From Pseudomonas sp. GCEP-101 (GTDB lineage: Bacteria > Pseudomonadota > Gammaproteobacteria > Pseudomonadales > Pseudomonadaceae), in NCBI RefSeq assembly GCF_025133575.1, contig NZ_CP104011.1:558001-622000 (forward strand): a stretch of 64,000 nucleotides of DNA, given 5' to 3'. The stretch's first letter is position 1. Every line of letters begins with the position of its first letter. A program made the position numbers and the translations under genes. The notes beneath the pieces were generated by a model, which made no database searches, had not been told where the DNA came from, and saw nothing but the letters and a program-made list of their open reading frames with translations. This document shows, in pieces, positions 34,949 through 42,626 of this stretch.

Positions 34949-35230
34949 ATGGAAAGCCCCTTTCAAAAACTGACCGACGCCTTCCAGGAACAGTACCGCG
35001 TCAACTTCAGCCTTGAACGGCCTGACGGCAGTATCGTCCTTACCCTCTCCACCGACGCCGGCGTGGCCGCGCGCCGCCTGATCCGCAACACCCAGCTGCA
35101 GGATCCGGAACAGCTGCAGCGCTTCATCCAGAGCATCCGCTTCGGCATCGCCATCGAGCAAGGCGGCACCGCGCCGCAGCTGCTGGCTGCCATGACCCGG
35201 GGTGAAAGCGGCCTGCCGATCGCGTCCTGA
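34949..35230 (+). CDS. DUF3509 protein
   Basis: 93 residues, soluble, with the Pseudomonas DUF3509 pattern: ESPFQKLTDAFQEQYRVNFSLERPDGSIVLTLS and a C-terminal helical half. Divergent from psiE (181-nt gap). The GTG at 34946 lies directly before the ATG at 34949; the ATG is used. Function unknown. Confidence 0.87.
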   Translation: MESPFQKLTDAFQEQYRVNFSLERPDGSIVLTLSTDAGVAARRLIRNTQLQDPEQLQRFIQSIRFGIAIEQGGTAPQLLAAMTRGESGLPIAS

Positions 35231-35439
35231 CGCCGTAGGCTGCAAGTTTTCCTTCCTTCAGAGCCATCTGACTGACGATTCCTTGCGCCAGTCACGCGGC
35301 CCTGCCGCGCGCGCCAACAGGGCGCGCGCACTGCTTTGGCCCGCCGCCCATAGTGGCGATCTACAGGCACCGCCTTCTCCAGCGTCTACGCTGCTGGCAA
35401 CGAACCGCACAGCAGCAGTAGCATTGCGCGATCACTTTA

Positions 35440-35455
35440 CTGTATAAATAACCAG
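35440..35455. promoter_or_regulatory. LexA (SOS) box of yebG
   Basis: CTGTATAAATAACCAG fits the LexA consensus CTGT-N8-ACAG with one mismatch, A/T-rich spacer included. It lies 46 nt before the yebG start, so LexA would block its promoter. The preceding 35231-35439 shows no gene. Confidence 0.85.
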
Positions 35456-35500
35456 TAATTTCGAACTCCCCCCTATCAAGAGAAGGCACAGAGGTGATGA

Positions 35501-35767
35501 ATGGCCGTCGAAGTGGTGTACCGCAGCAGCCGCGATCCGGAGCGCCTGTTCATGGATAAGGCAGAAGCCGACCGGCACGACAAGATGCTGGAGCTGGCGG
35601 AAACGCTGGCCGACGTGCTGCAGAAGGCGGTGCCTTCGCTCAAGGAGGACCAGGTCGAGGAGATCGGCATCTTCATGGCCAGGAACCGCGATGCCTTCGC
35701 GCGGGCCTTCAAGAACCAGCCCGATGCGTTGAGTGAGCTTTTCAGCGAGGCGGCGGCTGAGGGATAA
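35501..35767 (+). CDS. yebG: SOS-induced protein YebG
   Basis: 88 residues, matching YebG in start MAVEVVYRSS, in the DKAEADRHDKMLELAETL helix and in overall size. YebG is a small DNA-damage-induced protein of unknown role in E. coli. GAGG lies 6 nt before the ATG and a LexA box 46 nt upstream. Monocistronic: followed by repeats. Confidence 0.93.
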   Translation: MAVEVVYRSSRDPERLFMDKAEADRHDKMLELAETLADVLQKAVPSLKEDQVEEIGIFMARNRDAFARAFKNQPDALSELFSEAAAEG

Positions 35768-35841
35768 AGCCGCGGCGGCGTCGATGATTTCAAGCAAGAG
35801 CGGGTAGCGGCTTCCTGTTTGGCATCCAAGCGCCGCGTCTG

Positions 35842-36081
35842 CGTGCGCTCGAGCTTCTTGTTTCGCCCCCTCGGGCGACCTTCTTTGGCAAACGCCCCAA
35901 AGAAGGCAAAGGTCTTGCCCCGACATCCGGTTTTTCGCTCAGGCGAAAAATTCCCTCGCTCCATCGAAGTTTCAGGGGCACGCTGCGAAGGGCCATCCCT
36001 GGCCCATCGCAGCTCTCGCGACATCCATGTCGCTCACCCCCTGAAACTCCGATTCCACTCGGCCTCCTGCACGGGGCATTT
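35842..36081. repeat. Structured intergenic repeat, copy B (inverted relative to copy A)
   Basis: Reverse-complement counterpart of 20596-20832. Read on the minus strand the hairpin is GCGACATGGATGTCGC (copy A: GCGGCATGGATGCCGC, a G-C pair replaced by A-T) and the next stem GCTGCG..CGCAGC (copy A: GCCGCG..CGCGGC, C-G replaced by T-A). The outer stem GTTTCAGGGG..CCCCTGAAAC is unchanged. The element begins 74 nt after the yebG stop. Confidence 0.85.
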
Positions 36082-36149
36082 GGAGTGCATTGCCATTTCA
36101 CTGGAACCCTCAAAAGCCAATGCCGAAGCTAAAAGCGATGCGGCGTGCT

Positions 36150-36474
36150 TTTCGTAGGAGCGGACCTTGTCCGCGAAGTCCCACACGGCGGAATGGGCGA
36201 TCAGCAGGTGACACCGACCTGCACTGCCCATCTGTAGGAACGCGCCATGCGCGTGAACGCGGGCATGGCCCGCTCCTACAAGGAAGTGCGGCGCTGGGCG
36301 GTTCGCGAGCAAGCTCGCTCCTACACGGGGAGCCGACGTGTCCCTCGTAGGAGCGGACCTTGTCCGCGAAATCCCGCGCGGCGGAATGGGCGATCACCAG
36401 GTGACACCAATCTGCACTGCCCATCTGCAGGAACGCGCCATGCGCGTGATCGCGGGCGTGGCCCGCTCCTACAC
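36150..36474. repeat. Duplicated BIME-type REP cluster
   Basis: Two ~130-bp direct copies, 36150-36280 and 36343-36473 (period 193), each made of a TAGGAGCGGACCTTGTCCGC hairpin, a GGCGGAATGGGCGATCA..CTGCACTGCCCATCTG middle and a GCCATGCGCGTGA..GCCCGCTCCTACA end. Between them lies a normal REP (36299-36325). This accounts for most of the 719-nt gene-free region 35768-36486 together with copy B. Confidence 0.88.
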
Positions 36475-36486
36475 GGTGCGACAGCC

Positions 36487-37521
36487 TCAATGCCCCGAAT
36501 ATTCCCCATAGAGAATCCGCTCGGCCAACTTGTCGGCGACGCGTGCCGGCGACAGGTGATCGGCCTGGGCGTGGGCATAGACCTCGGTCAGCCGCTCGGC
36601 GATGCGCGAGAGGTGGGCGGTAATGGTCGGCAATGGCTCGCCCTGGTGTTGCAGGGCGACGTAGATCAACCCGCCGGAGTTGATCACATAATCCGGCGCA
36701 TAGAGGATGCCCCTGGCCTCCAGTTCATCGGCCACGTCCGCGTGGGCGAGCTGGTTGTTGGCCGCGCCCGCCACGGCCGCGCAGCGCAGGTGGCCCACCA
36801 CCTGCGAGGTCAGCACGCCGCCCAGCCCACACGGCGCGAGGATGTCGCACGGGGTGGTGAGCAGCGCCTCGTTGGGCACCGGGCGGGCGCCCAGTTGTTC
36901 CACGGCCAGTTGTACCTTGCCGGCATCGATATCGCTCACCAGCAACTCCGCCCCGGCGGCCGACAGGTGCTCGGCCAGCGCATAGCCCACATGACCCAGG
37001 CCCTGGATCGCCACGCGCAGGCCGTCGAGGTCGTCGCTGCCCAGGCGCGCCTGGGCGCTGGCACGAATGCCGGCGAATACGCCCAGCGCGGTGTGGGGCG
37101 ACGGATCGCCGCCCGCGCTGGTGCTGGTGACATGCCGGGTGAACTGGGCGATGCAGTCCATGTCGGCGCTGGACGTGCCGCTGTCCACCGCGGTGATGTA
37201 GGCGCCGCCCAGCGAGTCGATCATGCGGCCGAAGGCTTCGAACAGCTCGCCCCGGTTGTTGACATGGGGCGCGCGCAGGATCACCGCCTTGCCGCCGCCC
37301 TGGCGCAGGCCGGCCAGCGCGGCCTTGTAGCTCATGCCCTGGGCCAGGCGCGCGGCGTCGCGCAGGGCCGCGTCGTGGCTGGGATACGGCAGATAGCGGC
37401 AGCCCCCCAGTGCCGGCCCGAGCCGGGAATTGTGGATGGCGATGATGGCCTTGAGTCCCGTGGCCGGGTCCTGGGCGAGATGCAGCGACTCGAGCCGGGT
37501 GGCTTCCATCATGTCGAACAT
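36487..37521 (-). CDS. ldh: Leucine dehydrogenase (Glu/Leu/Phe/Val dehydrogenase family)
   Basis: 344 residues; oxidative deamination of branched-chain amino acids to 2-keto acids with NAD. The catalytic lysines K66 (MSYKAALAG) and K78 (GGGKAVI) and the GGCRYLPY substrate motif are present; the dinucleotide motif GLGHVG is at 174-179. The ATG at 37521 has AAGGGAG 7 nt upstream; a longer frame upstream is not family-like. It faces the SirB1-like gene. Confidence 0.93.
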   Translation of the reverse strand: MFDMMEATRLESLHLAQDPATGLKAIIAIHNSRLGPALGGCRYLPYPSHDAALRDAARLAQGMSYKAALAGLRQGGGKAVILRAPHVNNRGELFEAFGRMIDSLGGAYITAVDSGTSSADMDCIAQFTRHVTSTSAGGDPSPHTALGVFAGIRASAQARLGSDDLDGLRVAIQGLGHVGYALAEHLSAAGAELLVSDIDAGKVQLAVEQLGARPVPNEALLTTPCDILAPCGLGGVLTSQVVGHLRCAAVAGAANNQLAHADVADELEARGILYAPDYVINSGGLIYVALQHQGEPLPTITAHLSRIAERLTEVYAHAQADHLSPARVADKLAERILYGEYSGH

Positions 37522-37675
37522 GGCGGCGCTCCCTTGCTGGGATGGGTCGTCGGTCGGCGAACCGACCTCCACAGTATAGGCAGCGCCTGTCATGCCATGT
37601 TCACAGGCGACGACCGCGTCACTGGACGCGGAGCCAGCGCAGCGGTTACAACCGCAGGGTCAGCCGGAGAACACC

Positions 37676-38485
37676 ATGGACCCGCGTCAAGCCTGCCTTG
37701 CCTGTCTTGCCCAGGACCCGCCCGCCCTGTTCGAGGCGGCCCTGTGGATCGCCGCCGAGCACGAACCGCAGCTGCCGCCGGAACAGGCGCAGCGGCTGTT
37801 CGACTCGCTGGCGCACCAGGTGGCGGTCGCCCTGCCCTCGGGCACAGGCGACGCCGAGCGCGCCCAGGTCCTGCTGCGCCGCATGAGCGAGTTGGGTTTT
37901 GCCGAAGATGACCAGTACCCCTCGCGTCCGCGCGCCGCGCTCCTGCCGCAGGTGCTGCAGTGGCGCCATGGGCAACCGCTGTCGCTGGCGCTGATCGCCC
38001 TGGAGCTGGCACGGCGCAACGACATCACCCTGGTCGGGGTGAACTTCCCGGGTCGTTTCCTGCTGCGTGTGCCCAGCGCCAACCACCTGCTAGACCCCGC
38101 CACCGGCCGCCGCCTGTACACCCGCGATTGCCGTGACCTGCTGGCCCGCAGCCTGGGGCCCAACGCCGAGCTGACGGCGGCGCACCTCGCCACGGCCAGC
38201 GCCGCCGACATGCTCCAGCGCCTGTCACGCAACCTGCGGGAGCTGCACCTGGCCGCCGGGGAGCCGCTGGCGGCGCTCAAGGATGCCCAGCGTGTGCTGG
38301 AGCTGGGGCCGCCCAGCGCCAGCGATCACCTGGCCCGCGCCGAGCTGTACCACACCCTGGATTGCCCGCAGGCCGAACGCTACGACCTGGAGCGCGCCTT
38401 GCTGCTCAGTAACGACGCCGCCGAGCAACTGCGCCTGGCCCAGCGCCTGGGCAACATCAGCGTGCTGTCCAAGGCGCTGCACTGA
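37676..38485 (+). CDS. SirB1/transglutaminase-like protein with TPR-like C-terminus
   Basis: 269 residues. The N-terminal two thirds match the SirB1_N transglutaminase-like family (VLQWRHGQPLSLALIALELARR, GVNFPGRFLLRVP), which often lacks catalytic activity; the C-terminus has helical TPR-like repeats (LAALKDAQRVLELGPPSASDHL). CGGAG lies 7 nt before the ATG. Function unknown; often found with peptide-release-factor methylation genes in other bacteria, not here. Confidence 0.88.
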   Translation: MDPRQACLACLAQDPPALFEAALWIAAEHEPQLPPEQAQRLFDSLAHQVAVALPSGTGDAERAQVLLRRMSELGFAEDDQYPSRPRAALLPQVLQWRHGQPLSLALIALELARRNDITLVGVNFPGRFLLRVPSANHLLDPATGRRLYTRDCRDLLARSLGPNAELTAAHLATASAADMLQRLSRNLRELHLAAGEPLAALKDAQRVLELGPPSASDHLARAELYHTLDCPQAERYDLERALLLSNDAAEQLRLAQRLGNISVLSKALH

Positions 38486-38495
38486 GGCTTGCGCG

Positions 38496-41039
38496 TCAGA
38501 CCTTCAGCAGGCCCAGTTCCTTCGCCCGGGCCACGGCCTGGGTGCGCCGCTCCACGCCGAGCTTGCCGTTGATCCGGCGCGCGTGGGTCTTCACCGTGTG
38601 CAGGGAGATGTAGAGCCGCTCGCCGATCTCCAGGTTCGAGCAGCCGCGGGCGATCAATTCCAGCACCGACAGTTCGCGCAGGCTCAGCAGGTTATGCGGG
38701 GCCATCTCGCCCGCGCTGGGGCGCAGGCCGAACAGGCCGGGCTGGCGGCGCTGGGTGTCGCGCAGGGTGGACAGCAGCCCGAAGCGCTGGGCGAGCATGA
38801 CGCCTTCGTCCAGCGCACTGCGCGCTTCGTCCAGGCTGCCGCCGATGAAGTGGGCCTCGGCCAGCGCCAGCCAGACGTCGCAGGCCAGGGTGTTGCGGCC
38901 CTGGCGCAGCAGGTCCGGGAGCATCGCCAGGAGGCGTTGCAGGGCCGCCTCCACGTCGCCGTCGTAGAGCTCGGCCAGTGCCAGGTGGTGTTCGACCCGC
39001 AGGATCTGGTCCGGCGCCGCCGCCGGCGGGCTGAGGCGGTCGGTGCGGTAGCGCGAGGCCACGCGCTGGAGGATTTCCCGCGCCGGCGCCGCGCGCTGCT
39101 GCCGCAGGTGTAGCGCCGCGCTGGCGAGCAGCAGCGGCCCCCGGTAGATCGGCTCCGGCACGTGCTGCAGTTGCATCAGCCGTTCGACTTCCAGCAGGCG
39201 GCTGAAGGCGCCGTCGGTGTCGCCGTCCAGGGCGTCCAGCCAGGCCAGGCCGGTGAAGCCGTAGATCAGGCTCGGGTCGTGGCTGCGGCGGGTTTCGTTG
39301 AGCCCGGCGATGAACAGTTCGCGCGCCTCGTCGTCACGGCCCTGGCGCAGGCACAGCCAGCCACGCCGCAGGGCGACGCGGCCGGCCATGGCGTTGCAGG
39401 TGATGCGCATCTCGTCGAGGTAGTCCTGCACCCGCGCCAGCAGCGCGTCGGCGCGTTGCAGTTCGCCGCGCTGCTCCAGCCACTGGGCGCGGTCCAGTTC
39501 CAGCAATGCCTCGAAGGTGGTGCTGCCTTGCAGGCGCGCGCGACGCAGGGCTTCGCGGTTGATCAGCCGCGCCTCGGCGAGTCGCCCGTCGGCCTGGGCC
39601 TGCTGGGTCAGGGCGGACAGGCAGATCAGGGTCTGTGCCCAGGCATCCTCGGGCAGGTGCGCCAGCGCCTCGCGCAGTTGCTCGCGCGAACCGGGCAGGC
39701 CGCGGGCATGGGTGAGCATGCCGTTGAGTCCCTGCCACTGGGCGATCAGCGCGCGCTGGCGGTGCTCGCCGGGCATCGGCAGGAAGCGGTCGAAGCCGGC
39801 CAGCAAGGCTTCCACATCGTCCAGGCGGCCGACGAAGAGCAAGGTCCAGGCGTTGAGGATCAGCAGCCGCGGCGTGCTGCACAGCAATTCTTCGGGCAGC
39901 GCTTCGCGCAGTTGCAGCACGCGCTCGACGTTGCGGCCGTGCAGCAGCTGCTCCTCGGTCAGGCGTTGCAGCAGGCTGGCGGACACGTCCGGCTGCTCGG
40001 CGTAGAGGGAATGCTCGAACGCCGAGTGGATTTCCCCGCATTGGGTGAACCACTGGCAGGCACGCCGGTGCAGCGTCGCCGCCGGCCAGCGCGACAGGCT
40101 GGCCAGCGCCGCCGCGAGCATGGGCGCGACCTGGAACCAGTGCTGGGTGTTGTCCACCGGTTCGATCAGCACGCCCCAGGCCTGCAGGCCATCCAGCCCC
40201 AGGCCCGGTTCGTCGAACAGGTAGTCGCAGAGTTCGCGATTGAAACGGGCGATCTGCGCGAGGCCGCAGAGGGTCTCCGCCAGCTCCGCCGGCAGGCTGG
40301 CGAGCACTTCGCGCTGGAGATAATCCTGCAGCAGGCCGTTGCCGCTCTCGGCGATCTGCGTGGCGCAGGGCGCGACGGATTCGCTGCCCAGGCTGAGCAG
40401 GCGCAGACGCACACCGGCGAACCAGCCATGGGTGGCCTCCTGCAGCGTCTCGCGCTGGGCCTGGGGCCATTCCAGGCCGGCGGTCTGCAGGTAGGCGTTC
40501 ATTTCGCACTGGGTCAGCGCGAGGCTGCCGGCCCCCAGCTCCAGCAGCTCGCCTTCGAGCAGCAGGCGGGTGAGGTTGCAGGCCGGGCGACGGCGGCTGG
40601 CGAGCCACCAGCCGATCTGCGGCGAGGCCACGGCGAGCAGGCGGTCAAAGCAATCGTCAAGGGCGGGATCGGGGGCGCGGGGGTAGTCGTCGAGCATCAG
40701 CCAGACCGGCTCGCTGGCACTTTCCAGCCAGGCGGCCAGGGCGGCTTCGCCGGCCCAGGGCACGCCCAGTGCTTCGCCCAGCCGCTCGCAGAATTGCTCG
40801 GGTGCCAGCGACCGGCCGCCCAGGCCGAGCCACACCACCCGGGTGCCGGCGGGCGCCAGGCGCGCGCACTCGCTCATCAGCACTGTCTTGCCACAACCGG
40901 GCGGTGCCACCAGCAGGCGCAGGCGGCATTCGGTGGCGCTCAGGCTGGCATGCAGCCGTTCGCGGGGCAGGTGCTGGCGTGGCAGGCGAGGCAGCGCCGC
41001 ACCGTGCTGGGCAAGACTGTGCAGGGCGATTGTCGACAT
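38496..41039 (-). CDS. MalT-like LuxR-family regulator
   Basis: 847 residues. N-terminal NTPase domain with Walker A APPGCGKT (45-52) and a LMLDDYP Walker B (about 135-141), a long helical sensor region (about 380-750, TPR-like), and a C-terminal LuxR helix-turn-helix (about 783-847; LSLRELSVLELIARGCSNLE..LHTVKTHARRINGKLGV). MalT-type regulators need ATP and an inducer. GGAAG lies 6 nt before the ATG. It is followed leftward only by a convergent gene; the DUF1329/DUF1302 genes upstream in the same direction are probable targets (inference). Confidence 0.93.
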   Translation of the reverse strand: MSTIALHSLAQHGAALPRLPRQHLPRERLHASLSATECRLRLLVAPPGCGKTVLMSECARLAPAGTRVVWLGLGGRSLAPEQFCERLGEALGVPWAGEAALAAWLESASEPVWLMLDDYPRAPDPALDDCFDRLLAVASPQIGWWLASRRRPACNLTRLLLEGELLELGAGSLALTQCEMNAYLQTAGLEWPQAQRETLQEATHGWFAGVRLRLLSLGSESVAPCATQIAESGNGLLQDYLQREVLASLPAELAETLCGLAQIARFNRELCDYLFDEPGLGLDGLQAWGVLIEPVDNTQHWFQVAPMLAAALASLSRWPAATLHRRACQWFTQCGEIHSAFEHSLYAEQPDVSASLLQRLTEEQLLHGRNVERVLQLREALPEELLCSTPRLLILNAWTLLFVGRLDDVEALLAGFDRFLPMPGEHRQRALIAQWQGLNGMLTHARGLPGSREQLREALAHLPEDAWAQTLICLSALTQQAQADGRLAEARLINREALRRARLQGSTTFEALLELDRAQWLEQRGELQRADALLARVQDYLDEMRITCNAMAGRVALRRGWLCLRQGRDDEARELFIAGLNETRRSHDPSLIYGFTGLAWLDALDGDTDGAFSRLLEVERLMQLQHVPEPIYRGPLLLASAALHLRQQRAAPAREILQRVASRYRTDRLSPPAAAPDQILRVEHHLALAELYDGDVEAALQRLLAMLPDLLRQGRNTLACDVWLALAEAHFIGGSLDEARSALDEGVMLAQRFGLLSTLRDTQRRQPGLFGLRPSAGEMAPHNLLSLRELSVLELIARGCSNLEIGERLYISLHTVKTHARRINGKLGVERRTQAVARAKELGLLKV

Positions 41040-41179
41040 GGGCGTCTTCCGGCCATTTGCAGGCCAGACTATGCCGCTGGGCGGAGCGGGCAAAGGACCA
41101 TCAGCCAGATTCATGGACGGGTATAGCGCAGGCGGCGCTCTGACCCGCGATAGAGGCTGCCCGGCCCTGCCGGCGGCAG

Positions 41180-41214
41180 AAAAAAGAAACCCGGCATCCA
41201 CGCGGGATGCCGGG
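41180..41214 (-). terminator. Intrinsic terminator of the DUF1302-DUF1329 operon
   Basis: Read leftward, CCCGGCATCC pairs with GGATGCCGGG around a 5-nt loop, followed by TTTCTTTTTT. It lies 20 nt past the DUF1329 stop. Confidence 0.93.
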
Positions 41215-41233
41215 GCCAAGGAGCGGGTGTTAC

Positions 41234-42604
41234 TTAACGAACGCCGGTGTTACGCAGCGCAGCCGGGGTGAAGTCGGCCATGCTGGCCTTCTGGCCGAAC
41301 TGGTAGCCGCGCTTCTCCTCGTTGTTCAGGCCGAAGGTCACGTAGCGGCCGGCGAGGATGTCGTACAGCGATTCGGCGGCGTAGCCGGTGGCCAGTTCGC
41401 TGTAGAAGGTCATCGAATGGCCTTCGCCGACGCGCCACAGCTGGCCGCGACCGTCGTACAGCTCGGACACCGCGATCTGCCAGCTGTCCTCGTCGAGGTA
41501 GAAGTGGCGCTGGCCATAGATGTTGCGCTCGCCGGACTTCAGGGTGCCCACCACTTCCCACACACGGTGCAGTTCGTAACGGGTCAGGTCCTGGTTGATG
41601 TGGCCCGGTTTGACGATGTCGTCGTACTTGAGCTGCGGCGAGTTCAGGCGATAGCTGTTGTACGGGATGTACATCTCGCGCTTGCCCACCAGTTTCCAGT
41701 CGTAACGGTCCGGCGCGCCGGAGAACATGTCGTAGTTGTCCGAGGTGCGCATGCCGTCCGAGGCGGTGCCCGGACCGTCATAGGCGACCTGCGGGGCACG
41801 GCGCACGCGGCGCTGGCCGGCGTTGTAGATCCACGCCAGGCGCGGCTCCTTCACCTGGTCCAGGGTTTCGTGGACCAGCAGGACGTTGCCGGCCAGGCGC
41901 GCCGGCGCAGTTACCTGCTGCTTGAAGTAGGTGAGGATGTTGCTGGTCTTGCTGGCATCCTGGTCAGCCATGCTCTGCGGCACCGCGATCGATTCCTCGA
42001 AGCGGATCGGCGTGTAGCTGCCGTTGGTCTGCGGGACGACCTGCACCACCGTGCGCGAGATGTTGCCGCCGTGGTAGCGGGTCAGGTGGTTCCACAGCGC
42101 CTGCACGCCGTTCTTGGGCAGCGGGAAGGCGTAGTAGCGGCTCTTCTCGAAGTTCTCCAGGCCATTGCCGTCGTTGATCGGCTGGACGAATTCGGCGCTG
42201 CGCTTGATGGCGGCGTAGATGTCGTCGGGCAGCGCGAAGGTACGGTGGGTCTTGTACACCGGGATCTTGTAGCTGTCCGGGTAGCGCTTGAACATCGCCA
42301 GCTGGCCGGCGGACAGCTTGTCCTTGTACTGGTCGGCGTTCTGCGCGGTGATGGTGAACAGCGGCTTCTCGTCGGCGAACGGGTCGGAGAGGAAGCCCTT
42401 GGCGTCGAGCTTGCCGGCGGTGCGCGAGATGCCACCGGTCCACGCCGGGATGCTGCCGTCGGCGTTGCCTTCCTTCTGCGAGCCCATGGGCGTCAGGCTG
42501 GTGCCCAGCTTGGCCACTTCGTCGGCGGACACCGCCGCCATCACGCCGCAGGACAGCAGGCTCAGGGCCAGCGCGCCGCATTGGAGGATTCTTGTCGTTC
42601 TCAT
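41234..42604 (-). CDS. DUF1329 outer-membrane/periplasmic protein
   Basis: 456 residues with a signal peptide (MRTTRILQCGALALSLLSCG, cleavage after VMA or VSA near 24-27). Family features: GSIPAWTGG near the N-terminus, RRAPQVAYDGPGTASDGMRTSDNYDMFSG, and a LolB-like beta fold. DUF1329 and DUF1302 proteins are encoded together, commonly with RND exporters or alkane/steroid/ester catabolism genes, and are thought to handle hydrophobic compounds at the outer membrane. No RND pump is here. It follows the DUF1302 gene by 22 nt. Confidence 0.92.
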   Translation of the reverse strand: MRTTRILQCGALALSLLSCGVMAAVSADEVAKLGTSLTPMGSQKEGNADGSIPAWTGGISRTAGKLDAKGFLSDPFADEKPLFTITAQNADQYKDKLSAGQLAMFKRYPDSYKIPVYKTHRTFALPDDIYAAIKRSAEFVQPINDGNGLENFEKSRYYAFPLPKNGVQALWNHLTRYHGGNISRTVVQVVPQTNGSYTPIRFEESIAVPQSMADQDASKTSNILTYFKQQVTAPARLAGNVLLVHETLDQVKEPRLAWIYNAGQRRVRRAPQVAYDGPGTASDGMRTSDNYDMFSGAPDRYDWKLVGKREMYIPYNSYRLNSPQLKYDDIVKPGHINQDLTRYELHRVWEVVGTLKSGERNIYGQRHFYLDEDSWQIAVSELYDGRGQLWRVGEGHSMTFYSELATGYAAESLYDILAGRYVTFGLNNEEKRGYQFGQKASMADFTPAALRNTGVR

Positions 42605-42626
42605 GTCGATTCCTTGAGCAGGCAGG

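Noticed and set aside
36150..36474. CRISPR-like array at the regularly repeated REP clusters
   Set aside because: Units are palindromic REP/BIME copies of about 130 bp with non-unique spacers and no cas genes.
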